DNA of 64,000 nt, taken from assembly GCF_000373645.1 (NCBI RefSeq), contig NZ_KB892025.1:1-64000 (forward strand), read 5' to 3'. Origin of the DNA: Streptomyces sp. ATexAB-D23 (GTDB lineage: Bacteria > Actinomycetota > Actinomycetes > Streptomycetales > Streptomycetaceae). This document shows, piece after piece, positions 31,141 through 39,986 of this stretch (its first letter is position 1; every line of letters begins with the position of its first letter). Below the pieces are notes generated by a model. The model searched no databases, was not told the origin of the DNA, and worked only from the letters and a program-made list of their open reading frames with translations. Both the position numbers and the translations under genes were made by a program.

Positions 31141-32574
31141 TCACTCCTCGGTGGGCAGCCAGTTCCCGTGGAGGCCCAGCGGGACCCGCACCGGGATGCG
31201 CACCCGGGCCACCGGGCCCGCCGTCGGGTCCTCGGAGGGGATGACGAGCAGCCAGCTGCTCGCGTCGGTCCGGTCGGTGGCGTACGTCATCCAGTAGCCG
31301 CCCGCCCCGGGGCCGGTGCCCGGGACGGGGGCGAAGACCGGCTCGCCCACCGACAGGTTCCCGGCCCGCCACGCGAGATGCCGGCCCGAGGGATCGCCGC
31401 CGTCGTACCAGCGCAGTTCGTCGAACTCGCCCGGCAACAGGTCCGGGTTGCCCGAATCCGCGGCCACGGCCAACTGGCGGTGGCGCCGGCCGATCAGCCG
31501 GTCGTCGGTGCGGGGGAGCTCCATCCTGGCGTCGTCCAGCACGGTGCGGCGCATGGTGCCCGCCTCGGGGTCGATGACCGCGCGCACCAGGCCCGCGTGG
31601 TTGGGCCGGCCGCCTTCGTCGGGTGCGCCCATGGCCAGGCGCGTCCACTGCACGTAGTCGAGCACCACGTTCCCGCCGTCGGGCTCGGTGTCGAAGGCGT
31701 TGACCGTGTGCCACAGCCAGAAGGCGTCGTCGGACGCCCAGCGCACCGGGCCGCCGTCGCGGGGGACCAGAGCGACCCGGGTGCCGCGCTCGGGCCGCCA
31801 GTCGATCATGGAGCCGCCGTGCATGGCCGCGTCGATGTCGAAGAACACGGGCGCCAGCACGATCACCAGGAAGCGCGGTGTCAGCGCCATGTCGTGGATC
31901 ATCATCGGTTCGTCCACCCCGTCGATCGTGGTCGGGCCGCGCACCACGTCACCGGTGCGGCCGATCGCGGACCAGGTGAGGTGAGGCGGCTCCAGGCCGT
32001 AGCAGAAGACGAGCATCTCGCCGGTGACCGGGTCGGTCTTCGGATGCGCGGTGATCCCGGCCGGCAGCGCCCCGCCGAACGTCTCCTTCCCCGCGGTCTC
32101 CAGCTCCGGTGTCATCAGGAACGGGCAGTCGGACTCGGCGAGGGCCAGCAGCCGTCCCGCGTGGCGCACCACGTTGATGTCGGGCATGTCGCGAAAGGTG
32201 CCGGCCAGCTCCGGTCCGACGTCGGGTTCCCGGGGCAGGATCATCGACTCGATCCCGCCCCACAGCGCCCGCCCGGCCCGTTCCTCGGCGATCACGGCCG
32301 GGGTCCGCACGAACCGGTTGCGGTAGCGGGCCCGGCCGCCGGAGATCCACACCCCGTGCAGCATGCCGTCCCCGTCGATGGGGTAGAGGTACGAACCGAT
32401 CGGGGTGAAGCGGGGGTTGGGGCCGTTGCGCAGGAAGACCCCGTCCAGTTCGTCCGGCAGCGAGCCCGTCACCCGGAGGTCCGCCTCGTCGACCTCCTCG
32501 GTGACCGGGGCGAAGCGGCCGGAGAGATGGACGACGCGGCTCGGGTCGAAGGGGTGTGCGGCATGTGCGGCCAT
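31141..32574 (-). CDS. carotenoid cleavage oxygenase (RPE65 family)
   Basis: 477 residues, a seven-bladed beta-propeller dioxygenase. The four iron-binding His residues appear in GITAHPK, MMIHDMALT, LWHTVNAFD and GLHGNWLP, with the usual spacing. FLRNGPNPRF near the N-terminus is a family signature. It cleaves a carotenoid or stilbene-type double bond in the cytoplasm; substrate unknown and no carotenoid genes lie nearby. GGGAGG precedes the ATG by 7 bases. Confidence 0.93.
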   Translation of the reverse strand: MAAHAAHPFDPSRVVHLSGRFAPVTEEVDEADLRVTGSLPDELDGVFLRNGPNPRFTPIGSYLYPIDGDGMLHGVWISGGRARYRNRFVRTPAVIAEERAGRALWGGIESMILPREPDVGPELAGTFRDMPDINVVRHAGRLLALAESDCPFLMTPELETAGKETFGGALPAGITAHPKTDPVTGEMLVFCYGLEPPHLTWSAIGRTGDVVRGPTTIDGVDEPMMIHDMALTPRFLVIVLAPVFFDIDAAMHGGSMIDWRPERGTRVALVPRDGGPVRWASDDAFWLWHTVNAFDTEPDGGNVVLDYVQWTRLAMGAPDEGGRPNHAGLVRAVIDPEAGTMRRTVLDDARMELPRTDDRLIGRRHRQLAVAADSGNPDLLPGEFDELRWYDGGDPSGRHLAWRAGNLSVGEPVFAPVPGTGPGAGGYWMTYATDRTDASSWLLVIPSEDPTAGPVARVRIPVRVPLGLHGNWLPTEE

Positions 32575-32763
32575 GGCGGGCCTCCCTCGCCGGGGGCTGT
32601 ACGCGCCCGGCTGCGGCCGGGCTGACCCTCAATTGAATCCCCGGCCCCGACGCGTCGCAACGCGGAACGGGCGCCGTCCGCGCGGGATGCGGCGGCCCGG
32701 CCACGGGCCCACCATGGAAGACGCGGCAGGTCGCCGCGCGGGCCGCACCCCCGGAGGTGTCCG

Positions 32764-33360
32764 GTGAATCAAGCCCGTCCGGGACGGCGGACCGGGAATC
32801 TGTTCTTCGCGTTCGCCCCGTGGATCCTCTTCATCGTCATCGCCTCTCCCAGCACCTGGGAGTACGCCGCGCTGGCCGCCCTGGTGGCCGCCGTGGTCCT
32901 CAACCTCCCGGACATGCGCCGGGGTTCCTTCAAGGTCCTGGAAGTCACCGGGATCGTCTTCTTCGCGGTCCTCAGCGTCCTGGCACTGTTCCTGGACCGG
33001 CACGACATGTACTGGGTGGAGAGATACGCCCAGGTCCTGTCCAGCGGCGTGATCGCGGTGGTGGCGCTCGGCTCGCTGGCCTTCGTCCCGTTCACGGAGC
33101 AGTACGCCCGCCAGTCCACGCCCCGCGAGGTGTGGGGCTCGCCCGTCTTCCGCCATGTCAACAGGGTGCTGACGCTGCTCTGGGGCGCGGTCTTCGCCGT
33201 CACGGCCCTGCTGGGTCTCCTGGCACTGCACACCTCGTCCGGCGCCGACTGGTACAACTGGATCATCCCCGTCGTCCTGCTGGTCCTCGCCGTCCGGTTC
33301 ACCGAGCGCTACCCGGACCACGTGCGCGAGCGGGCCCGTGACGCACACGCCTCCCCATGA
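32764..33360 (+). CDS. conserved membrane protein of unknown function
   Basis: 198 residues with about five hydrophobic segments (LFFAFAPWILFIVIA, YAALAALVAAVVLNLP, VTGIVFFAVLSVLALF, VIAVVALGSLAFVP, plus two near the C-terminus around VLTLLWGAVFAV and WIIPVVLLVLAV). No catalytic motif is visible. GTG start with GGAGGT 5 bases upstream. It sits between the divergent carotenoid oxygenase and a chitinase with its own promoter, so it is probably transcribed alone. Confidence 0.8.
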   Translation: MNQARPGRRTGNLFFAFAPWILFIVIASPSTWEYAALAALVAAVVLNLPDMRRGSFKVLEVTGIVFFAVLSVLALFLDRHDMYWVERYAQVLSSGVIAVVALGSLAFVPFTEQYARQSTPREVWGSPVFRHVNRVLTLLWGAVFAVTALLGLLALHTSSGADWYNWIIPVVLLVLAVRFTERYPDHVRERARDAHASP

Positions 33361-33377
33361 GCCCAGCGGCCCCACTT

Positions 33378-33410
33378 TGGTCCAGACCTATTGACGGAAG
33401 GTCTGGACCA
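33378..33410. promoter_or_regulatory. paired DasR-type (chitinase) operator
   Basis: TGGTCCAGACCT (33378-33389) and its exact reverse complement AGGTCTGGACCA (33399-33410) flank the -35 box of the chitinase promoter. The 12-mer is the well-known Streptomyces chitinase promoter repeat, related to the DasR site ACTGGTCTAGACCAGT. Binding of DasR would be relieved by glucosamine-6-phosphate. Confidence 0.8.
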
Positions 33411-33419
33411 CTTTACGTT
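33391..33419 (+). promoter_or_regulatory. promoter of the chitinase gene
   Basis: TTGACG (33391-33396), 17-base spacer, TACGTT (33414-33419). The operator copies lie on both sides of the -35. Confidence 0.75.
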
Positions 33420-33483
33420 GGGCGGCGTTCACGATCCGGTTGCGTGTTGTCAGGGGCATGCCAAACCAGGAAGAGGTAGCGCC

Positions 33484-34539
33484 ATGTTCGGTCGCACATC
33501 ACGTCTGCTGGGGGTCGGCCTCGCGGCGGCGTGCATCGTACCGATGCTCGTCGCGGCCAAGCCGGGCACCGTGGCGCAGGAGGACACCTGCGCGGTCAAG
33601 TCGAAGCCCGCGGGCAAGGTGCTCCAGGGGTACTGGGAGAACTGGGACGGCGCGTCCAACGGGGTGCACCCGCCGCTGGGCTGGATCCCGGTCACCGACA
33701 GCCGCATCACGGAGCACGGCTACAACGTGATCAACGCGGCCTTCCCGGTCATCCTCTCGGACGGCACCGTCCAGTGGGAGGACGGGATGGACTCGACCGT
33801 CAAGGTCCCGACCCCGGCCGAGATGTGCGAGGCGAAGGCGTCCGGGCTCACCACCCTGATGTCGATCGGCGGTGCCACCGCGGGCATCGACCTCAGCTCC
33901 AGCGCCGTCGCCGACCGCTTCGTCGACACGGTGGTGCCGATCCTGAAGAAGTACAACTTCGACGGCATCGACATCGACATCGAGACCGGTCTCAGCGGCA
34001 CGGGCGACATCAACCAGTTGTCCCCCTCGCAGTCCAACCTGATCCGCATCATCGACGGTGTGCTCGCGCGGATGCCGTCCAACTTCGGCCTGACGATGGC
34101 GCCCGAGACGGCGTACGTCACGGGCGGCAGCGTCGTCTACGGCTCGATCTGGGGCGCCTACCTGCCCATCGTGAAGAAGTACGCGGACAACGGCCGGCTC
34201 TGGTGGCTGAACATGCAGTACTACAACGGCAGCATGTACGGCTGCTCCGGCGACTCCTACTCCGCCGGCACCGTGGAGGGCTTCACCGCGCAGACGGACT
34301 GTCTGGACAAGGGACTCGTCATCCAGGGCACCACGATCAGGGTCCCCTACGACAAGCAGGTCCCCGGACTGCCCGCCCAGGCGGGCGCCGGCGGCGGCTA
34401 CATGGCGCCCGGCCTCGTCTCGCAGGCCTGGAACCACTACGGCGACAGCCTCAAGGGGCTGATGACCTGGTCGCTGAACTGGGACGGTTCCAAGAACTGG
34501 ACCTTCGGCGACAACGTGAAGGCGCTCCAGGGACGCTGA
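33484..34539 (+). CDS. secreted family 18 chitinase
   Basis: 351 residues. Signal peptide 1-26, then a single GH18 barrel with no binding module: VLQGYWENWD, LMSIGG (125-130) and the catalytic FDGIDIDIE with Glu 167 as acid/base. MQYYNGSMYGC and MTWSLNWD complete the active cleft. It degrades chitin in insect or fungal debris. Close to the small ChiC/ChiD-type enzymes rather than to the two-domain ones. GAGG stands 7 bases before the ATG. Promoter and DasR-type operators lie just upstream; a strong terminator follows. Confidence 0.94.
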   Translation: MFGRTSRLLGVGLAAACIVPMLVAAKPGTVAQEDTCAVKSKPAGKVLQGYWENWDGASNGVHPPLGWIPVTDSRITEHGYNVINAAFPVILSDGTVQWEDGMDSTVKVPTPAEMCEAKASGLTTLMSIGGATAGIDLSSSAVADRFVDTVVPILKKYNFDGIDIDIETGLSGTGDINQLSPSQSNLIRIIDGVLARMPSNFGLTMAPETAYVTGGSVVYGSIWGAYLPIVKKYADNGRLWWLNMQYYNGSMYGCSGDSYSAGTVEGFTAQTDCLDKGLVIQGTTIRVPYDKQVPGLPAQAGAGGGYMAPGLVSQAWNHYGDSLKGLMTWSLNWDGSKNWTFGDNVKALQGR

Positions 34540-34555
34540 CGCCCGCCCCGCCTGC

Positions 34556-34602
34556 GGCGAGGGCCCCGCACGACCCGGACCGGGTCGTGCGGGGCCCTCG
34601 CC
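34556..34602. terminator. bidirectional terminator between chitinase and reductase genes
   Basis: Perfect 22-bp inverted repeat with a 3-base loop (GAC), starting GGCGAGGGCC and ending GGCCCTCGCC, between two convergent genes. Confidence 0.9.
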
Positions 34603-34609
34603 GTACGTG

Positions 34610-35977
34610 TCAGCTGCCGGCCTCCGAGGCGTCCAGCATGGCCTCGCGCTCCACGACCTTGATCCGCTCGCGGTCCTGCTCCGCGCCCAGGGCCCGCTCG
34701 TGCGCGTCCAGGCGGTACCAGCCCTCGCGGGTGGTGTAGCGGATGCCGCGCGCCTGGAGGAAGTCGGTGACCGCGTCCGGCTCGGGCTGCGCCGGGGCGG
34801 GCAGCCGGCCCGCGGCGTGGTCCTCCAGCAGGCAGGCGACCGTCTCGTTGGCATCGCCCTTGGTGTGGCCGATCAGGCCGATCGGTCCCCGCTTGATCCA
34901 GCCGGTGACGTACACCGACTCCATCGGCTCCCCGCCCGCCAGCACCCGGCCCGCGGCGTGCGGCACGGTGCCGGACGCGACGTCGAAGGGCAGCTTCGGC
35001 AGCTCCTGCGAGTAGTAGCCCACCGCCCGGTAGACGCTCCGCACGTCCCAGTCGTGGAAGGTGCCGGTGCCCCGCACATTGCCGGTGCCGTCCAGCTCGG
35101 TGCGCTCGGTGCGCAGGCCGACGACGCGGCCGTCCTCGCCGAGGATTTCCACCGGGGACTCGAAGAAGTGCAGGAACAGCTTGTGCGGACGGTCGCCGAC
35201 ATCGCGGATCGCCCAGTTCTCCAGCGTGGAGGCGACCATGTTGGCCTGCTTGTTCCCGCGCCGGGTCTCGATCGAACCCGCGTCGTAGTCGATGTCCTCG
35301 GGGTTGACGATGACCTCGATGTTCGGCGAGTGGTCCAGCTCCCGCAGCTCCATCGGGCTGAACTTGGCCTGCGCCGGGCCGCGCCGCCCGAAGACGTGCA
35401 CCTCCAGGGCCTTGTTCGCCTTGAGGCCGTCGTAGACGTTGGCGGGGATCTCCGTGGGCAGCAGCTCGTCGGCCGTCTTGGCCAGGATGCGGGCCACGTC
35501 CAGGGCGACGTTGCCGACGCCCAGCACGGCGACCTTCTCGGCCTCCAGCGGCCAGGTGCGCGGCACGTCCGGGTGACCGTCGTACCAGGAGACGAAGTCG
35601 GCGGCCCCGTAGGAACCGTCCAGTTCGTTGCCCGGGATGTCCAGGGCGCGGTCCGCGTCGGCGCCGGTCGAGAAGATCACCGCGTCGTAGAAGGTCCGCA
35701 GCTCGTCGAGGCCCAGGTCGTTCGGGTAGTCGACGTTGCCGAAGAGCCGCAGCTGCGGCTTGTCCAGCACCTGGTGCAGCGCCTGCACGATGCCCTTGAT
35801 GCGCGGGTGGTCGGGGGCCACGCCGTAGCGGATCAGGCCGAAGGGCGCGGGCATCCGCTCGAACAGGTCGATGGAGACGCCCGGGTCGGCGGCGGCGTCG
35901 GATTTGAGCAGCGCGTCCGCTGCGTAGATGCCGGCGGGACCGGCTCCGACGATGGCGACGCGGACGGGGCGTGTCAT
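34610..35977 (-). CDS. fprA: FprA-type ferredoxin/adrenodoxin-NADP+ reductase
   Basis: 455 residues, matching the length of mycobacterial FprA. FAD motif VAIVGAGPAGIYAAD at the N-terminus, LIRYGVAPDHPRIK, NADPH motif VAVLGVGNVALDVARIL, and GWIKRGPIGLIGHTKGDANET near the C-terminus. It passes electrons from NADPH to ferredoxins, often for cytochromes P450. No P450 or ferredoxin gene lies in this window. AAGGAA precedes the ATG by about 9 bases. A possible iron-box lies 44 bp upstream. Confidence 0.93.
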   Translation of the reverse strand: MTRPVRVAIVGAGPAGIYAADALLKSDAAADPGVSIDLFERMPAPFGLIRYGVAPDHPRIKGIVQALHQVLDKPQLRLFGNVDYPNDLGLDELRTFYDAVIFSTGADADRALDIPGNELDGSYGAADFVSWYDGHPDVPRTWPLEAEKVAVLGVGNVALDVARILAKTADELLPTEIPANVYDGLKANKALEVHVFGRRGPAQAKFSPMELRELDHSPNIEVIVNPEDIDYDAGSIETRRGNKQANMVASTLENWAIRDVGDRPHKLFLHFFESPVEILGEDGRVVGLRTERTELDGTGNVRGTGTFHDWDVRSVYRAVGYYSQELPKLPFDVASGTVPHAAGRVLAGGEPMESVYVTGWIKRGPIGLIGHTKGDANETVACLLEDHAAGRLPAPAQPEPDAVTDFLQARGIRYTTREGWYRLDAHERALGAEQDRERIKVVEREAMLDASEAGS

Positions 35978-36020
35978 GGCGAGCTGTTCCTTCGAACGGA
36001 TGAGCAGAAGCGGGGCCGGG

Positions 36021-36039
36021 TTGGTAAGGCAAGGCTTAG
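36021..36039. promoter_or_regulatory. possible iron box (DmdR/IdeR-type) before fprA
   Basis: TTGGTAAGGCAAGGCTTAG, 44 bp upstream of the fprA start, resembles the 19-bp iron-box pattern TTAGGTTAGGCTAACCTAA in its AAGGC/GCTTA core. The match is partial. Confidence 0.35.
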
Positions 36040-36240
36040 TCGACCCCCGCCGGACACGTTAGCCGCTGCTTCGGCCCGGTTTCGGGGCGGGTGCCGTGTT
36101 ACCAGGCGGTATCCGGCCTCCGTCCCGGTCGGCCGATGCTGCAATTCCGTGGAAACCGGCCCTTCCGGACCTTCCGTAAATGTGTTCCATTGCACATTCA
36201 CCAGGTGGACGGCTCGGTCGAAGATTCGGACAAATGGTGG

Positions 36241-36246
36241 CAGAGT
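36241..36246 (+). promoter_or_regulatory. -10 element of a probable leaderless transcript (PAS-phosphatase gene)
   Basis: CAGAGT ends 7 bases before ATG 36254, with no good ribosome-binding site. Confidence 0.35.
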
Positions 36247-36253
36247 GACGCAC

Positions 36254-38320
36254 ATGGATGATCGGGTCGCGGGTGCCCTGTCACTCCCGGACGACTGGCC
36301 CGCCCACCCGGATCTCAGCCTCGCCCTGAACCGAATGGGCAGCTTCGACTGGGATCTCGACAGTGGCCTCATGCACATGGACCGCTATGCCCTCGACGTG
36401 TTCGACCTGAGGGACGACGAGTACGACAACCGGCCGGAGTCGCTCGGGCGGCGGGTGCCGCCGGACGAGGCGGTCCGGCTGGACTCCATGGTGTCGCAGG
36501 CGCTCAAGAGCGGCCGGAGCAACTACGGCGCCTACTTCCGCGTGCAGCGGCGCGACGGGACGCTGCGCTGGACGCACACCCAGGGCTTCGTGCGGCGCGA
36601 CGGCACCGGACGGCCGCGCCGGATCATCGGCATCGTCAGGGACGCCACCCAGGAGCTCGCCGAATCCACCGCCCGCCGCGAACTGGACGAGGGGCTGCGT
36701 CACCGGACCAGCCTCGTGGACGCCACCACGGCGGCGCTGGCCCACGCCCGTACGGTCAAGGACGTCATCGAGGTCCTGAAGAACTCCGAGGGGCTCGCCC
36801 TGCTCGGCGCGACCAGCCTGGTCATGGGGCTGATCGAGGCCGGCCGCATCCACCTGGTGGCCGACGGGCCCGAGGGTTCGTTCGTCCCGGGGACGCGCTA
36901 CACCCGCACGGACGAGCAGTACCCGATGAGCGAGGTCGTCCGCACGCTCGGCCCCCGATTCATCGAGTCGGCCGACGACTTCGCCGCCGCCTACCCCGGC
37001 CTGTGGCCCCACATCAGCCACCTCGGCATCACCTCTGCCGCCTATCTGCCGCTGATCGCCCAGGCCCGCCCCATCGGCGCGCTCGGCCTGCTCTACAGCG
37101 ACAAGGACGGCTTCAGCGCCGACGAACGCAACCTCCTGCTCGCCCTCGGCAGCTCCATCGCCCAGAGCCTCCAGCGCGCCATGCTCTACGAACAGGAGCA
37201 CGACCTCGCCGAGGGGCTCCAGCAGGCCATGCTGCCGCGCCGGATTCCCGATGTGCCGGGCGCCCAGATCGCCGTGCGCTACCGCTCGGCCCGGCTGGGC
37301 CGGGACATCGGCGGCGACTGGTACGACGTCATCCCGCTGCCCGGTGGCCGGGTCGGCGCCGTCATCGGCGACGTCCAGGGCCATGACACGCACGCGGCCG
37401 CCGTGATGGGGCAGCTGCGCATCGTGCTGCGGGCGTACGCCGCCGAGGGGCACAGCCCCGCCACGGTCATGGCGCGGGCCTCCGTCTTCCTGCACGAACT
37501 CGACACCGACCGCTTCGCGACCTGCACCTACGCCGAGACCGACCTGACCACCGGGGTGGTCCAGCTGGTCCGGGCCGGCCATGTGGACCCGCTGCTGCGC
37601 GACACCGACGGCAGCTGCCGCAGGGTGCCGTCGGAGGGCGGGCTGCCGCTGGGGCTCTCCGCCGAGTTCGGGCGGCTCGAATACCCGGTCGGCACGGTCG
37701 AGCTGGACCCGGGGCAGACCATGGTGCTGTTCACCGACGGCCTGGTGGAGCTGCCCGGCTCCGATCTGGACGAGGGTACGCAGCGGCTCACCGAACTGAT
37801 CAGGAGCGGCCCGCGGGACCTCCAACAGCTGGCCGACCGGCTCTGCACATCGGTGGACGAGCACGGCGGCGAGGACGACGTGGCGATCCTGCTCCTGCGC
37901 CGGAAGGCCGTACAGGCCCCGCAGCCGGGCGGGCGGCTCCAGCAGCACGTCGCACAGAACGACCCGGAGGCGCTCAGCTCGGCCCGCCACATGATCCGCG
38001 CGGCGGTGCGGGCCTGGGGGGCGAAGGACCGGGCCGACGAGATCGAGCTGGCCGCCGACGAGCTGATCACCAACGCCCTGATGCACACCGACGGCGGCGC
38101 GATCGTCACCATCCGGGTGCTCACGGGCCCCGAGCGGCGGCTGCGGGTCGACGTCGAGGACCGGTCGAGCGCGCTGCCGCGCCGCCGGGACGCCGGTGAG
38201 TCGGGGGTCTCCGGGCGCGGACTGATGCTGGTCGACCAGCTGGCGGACGCCTGGGGAGTCGAGTCGCGGGGGACCGGCAAGTGCGTCTGGTGCGAGTTCG
38301 TCATTCCGCCACGCGGCTGA
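36254..38320 (+). CDS. PAS-GAF-PP2C-HATPase regulatory protein
   Basis: 688 residues. PAS/PAC domain at about 20-140 (GSFDWDLDSGLMHMD, YFRVQRRDGTLRWTHTQGF), GAF at about 150-310 (RTVKDVIEVLKNSEGLALLGATS), SpoIIE-type phosphatase at about 325-555 with intact GGDWYDV, IGDVQGHD and FTDGLVELPG, and a C-terminal RsbW-like kinase domain (ELAADELITNALMHTDGG, GVSGRGLMLVDQLAD). Such fusions both phosphorylate and dephosphorylate STAS-domain partners in response to a small molecule or light/redox signal. Cytoplasmic. The open frame runs 1.6 kb further upstream across the reductase gene and is not coding there. Confidence 0.92.
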   Translation: MDDRVAGALSLPDDWPAHPDLSLALNRMGSFDWDLDSGLMHMDRYALDVFDLRDDEYDNRPESLGRRVPPDEAVRLDSMVSQALKSGRSNYGAYFRVQRRDGTLRWTHTQGFVRRDGTGRPRRIIGIVRDATQELAESTARRELDEGLRHRTSLVDATTAALAHARTVKDVIEVLKNSEGLALLGATSLVMGLIEAGRIHLVADGPEGSFVPGTRYTRTDEQYPMSEVVRTLGPRFIESADDFAAAYPGLWPHISHLGITSAAYLPLIAQARPIGALGLLYSDKDGFSADERNLLLALGSSIAQSLQRAMLYEQEHDLAEGLQQAMLPRRIPDVPGAQIAVRYRSARLGRDIGGDWYDVIPLPGGRVGAVIGDVQGHDTHAAAVMGQLRIVLRAYAAEGHSPATVMARASVFLHELDTDRFATCTYAETDLTTGVVQLVRAGHVDPLLRDTDGSCRRVPSEGGLPLGLSAEFGRLEYPVGTVELDPGQTMVLFTDGLVELPGSDLDEGTQRLTELIRSGPRDLQQLADRLCTSVDEHGGEDDVAILLLRRKAVQAPQPGGRLQQHVAQNDPEALSSARHMIRAAVRAWGAKDRADEIELAADELITNALMHTDGGAIVTIRVLTGPERRLRVDVEDRSSALPRRRDAGESGVSGRGLMLVDQLADAWGVESRGTGKCVWCEFVIPPRG

Positions 38321-38465
38321 CCGGACCCGCGCGTCGCCCGAACGGAGCACGATTTGAGCGGAACAGAGATGTAACGCAAAGTAACATGACCGTACTTGAC
38401 CGTAATGTACCGCGAGGGATTGACTGGTCGTGGTCGGTCTCCGTCTTCGATGACATGAGGACCCG

Positions 38466-39857
38466 TTGGGCACTGAGCTGCTGGCACCCCTCGACCTGGC
38501 TTTCTGGCACCTTGAGTCCGCCGCCCACCCCATGCACCTCGGCGCGCTCGCCGTGTTCTCCCCGCCCCCGGGCGGCGCCCCCGGCCCCGACGCGCTCCTC
38601 GGGCTGCTCGGCGCCAGGGCCTCGGCGATTCCCCGGCTGCGCATGCGGGTGCGCGACGTGCTGCTGCCCGTCGGCGGCGCGGCCTGGTTCGCCGACAAGG
38701 ACTTCGATGTGGACCGCCATCTCACCCGGGTGCGGCTGCCCGCGGAGGAGGCGGCTCCCCGCGACGGGGGCTTCATGGCCGCGGCTACCCGGCTGGCGGG
38801 CGAGCTGATGGAGCGGCCGCTGCGGCGGGGGCTGCCGCCCTGGGAGATGTACCTCATCGACGGCCCCGCCGACGGCCCCTTCGCCGTACTCGTCAAGCTC
38901 CACCACGCCCTGGCCGACGGCATGCGGGCGGTCGCCATCGGGGCCGGGATCTTCGACGAGATCGCCTCGGCCACCGCCCGCCCCCGGTCCGCCGCCCCGT
39001 CCGCCCGGCCGCGGCCCGTGCCGCCCCGCTCCTGGATGCCGGGCCCGCGCCAGGTCGCCGGGCTCGCCCTGGGCCGGATCGAGGACCTCGGCCGGGCCTT
39101 CGGCGTCGGGGCGTCACTGGTACGGGCGGGCCGCCTCGACCCGCGCGGCGCACCGGCGCTCAGGGCGGGCTCCAGCGGGACCCGGCGGCTGGCCACGGCC
39201 GACCTCGGCCTCGAAACCGTGCGGCGCATCCGCCGGGTCTCCGGCGGTACGGGCAACGACGTTCTGCTCACGGTCGTGGCGGGCGGGCTGCGCCGCTGGA
39301 TGCTGGAGCGCGGCGAGTCCCTGCCCGGTGACGATCCGCGCGCCCTGGTCCCCGTCTCCCGCCGCAGGCCCGGCGGTGCGGCCGCCGCGACCGGCAACCG
39401 CCTCTCCGCCTACCTCCTCGGCCTCCCCGTCTCCGAGGGTGATCCCCGGGAGCGGCTGCGGGCGGTGCGCGAGGCGATGGACCGCAACAAGGCGGCCGGA
39501 CCGCTGCGGGGAGCCGGAGCGGTCGCCGTACTGGCCGATCAGCTTCCCTCGCTGGCCCACCGTTTCGGCGCCCCGCTCGCCGGGAACGCGGCCCGGATGC
39601 TCTTCGACGTCCTGGTCACCAGCGTGCCTCTGCCGCGCTCGCGGCTCTCGCTGGCCGGCTGCCCCCTGAGCGCCCTCTACCCGATGGCCCCACTGGCCCG
39701 GGGGCAGTCCATGGCCGTCGCGCTGACCACGTACGGCTCGCGCGTGCACATCGGTCTGGTCGCCGACGGCAAGGCGCTCCCGGATCTGGAGCGGCTGGCG
39801 CGGTGCGTCGAACAGGAGGCGGCCGTACTCCTCTCGGTGGTGGGGGAGAGGCAGTGA
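38466..39857 (+). CDS. wax ester synthase / diacylglycerol acyltransferase (WS/DGAT)
   Basis: 463 residues. Catalytic HHxxxDG motif as KLHHALADGM (His 146, His 147, Asp 151, Gly 152). ELLAPLDLAFWHLESAAHPMHLGALAVF at the N-terminus and GNRLSAYLLGLPV plus VTSVPLPRSRLSLAGCPL near the C-terminus are family-typical. It makes triacylglycerol or wax esters from acyl-CoA, storage lipids common in Streptomyces. The start is an unusual TTG with GAGG 5 bases upstream. It follows the PAS-phosphatase gene by 145 bp of less GC-rich DNA that probably contains its promoter. Confidence 0.93.
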   Translation: MGTELLAPLDLAFWHLESAAHPMHLGALAVFSPPPGGAPGPDALLGLLGARASAIPRLRMRVRDVLLPVGGAAWFADKDFDVDRHLTRVRLPAEEAAPRDGGFMAAATRLAGELMERPLRRGLPPWEMYLIDGPADGPFAVLVKLHHALADGMRAVAIGAGIFDEIASATARPRSAAPSARPRPVPPRSWMPGPRQVAGLALGRIEDLGRAFGVGASLVRAGRLDPRGAPALRAGSSGTRRLATADLGLETVRRIRRVSGGTGNDVLLTVVAGGLRRWMLERGESLPGDDPRALVPVSRRRPGGAAAATGNRLSAYLLGLPVSEGDPRERLRAVREAMDRNKAAGPLRGAGAVAVLADQLPSLAHRFGAPLAGNAARMLFDVLVTSVPLPRSRLSLAGCPLSALYPMAPLARGQSMAVALTTYGSRVHIGLVADGKALPDLERLARCVEQEAAVLLSVVGERQ

Positions 39858-39917
39858 TCGCGGCCATAGGTCGGACAGATCACCGCCCTGTCGCGGTATT
39901 TGATCGTTGCAGGGGTG

Positions 39918-39946
39918 TTGACGCGCCCAAGTGATCCGATGAATAT
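39918..39946 (+). promoter_or_regulatory. candidate promoter of the sugar-oxidation operon
   Basis: TTGACG (39918-39923), 17-base spacer, GAATAT (39941-39946), 40 bases before the first ATG. The -10 lies in a short palindrome GAATATTC. Confidence 0.45.
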
Positions 39947-39986
39947 TCGCTGTGTGGCAGCGATCATCGGGCAGGGCGGCGAGGGA

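Noticed and set aside
34607..36253. Long open frame on the plus strand continuing upstream of the PAS-phosphatase gene
   Set aside because: It is the antisense of the FprA-type reductase; composition and motifs support only the minus-strand gene there.
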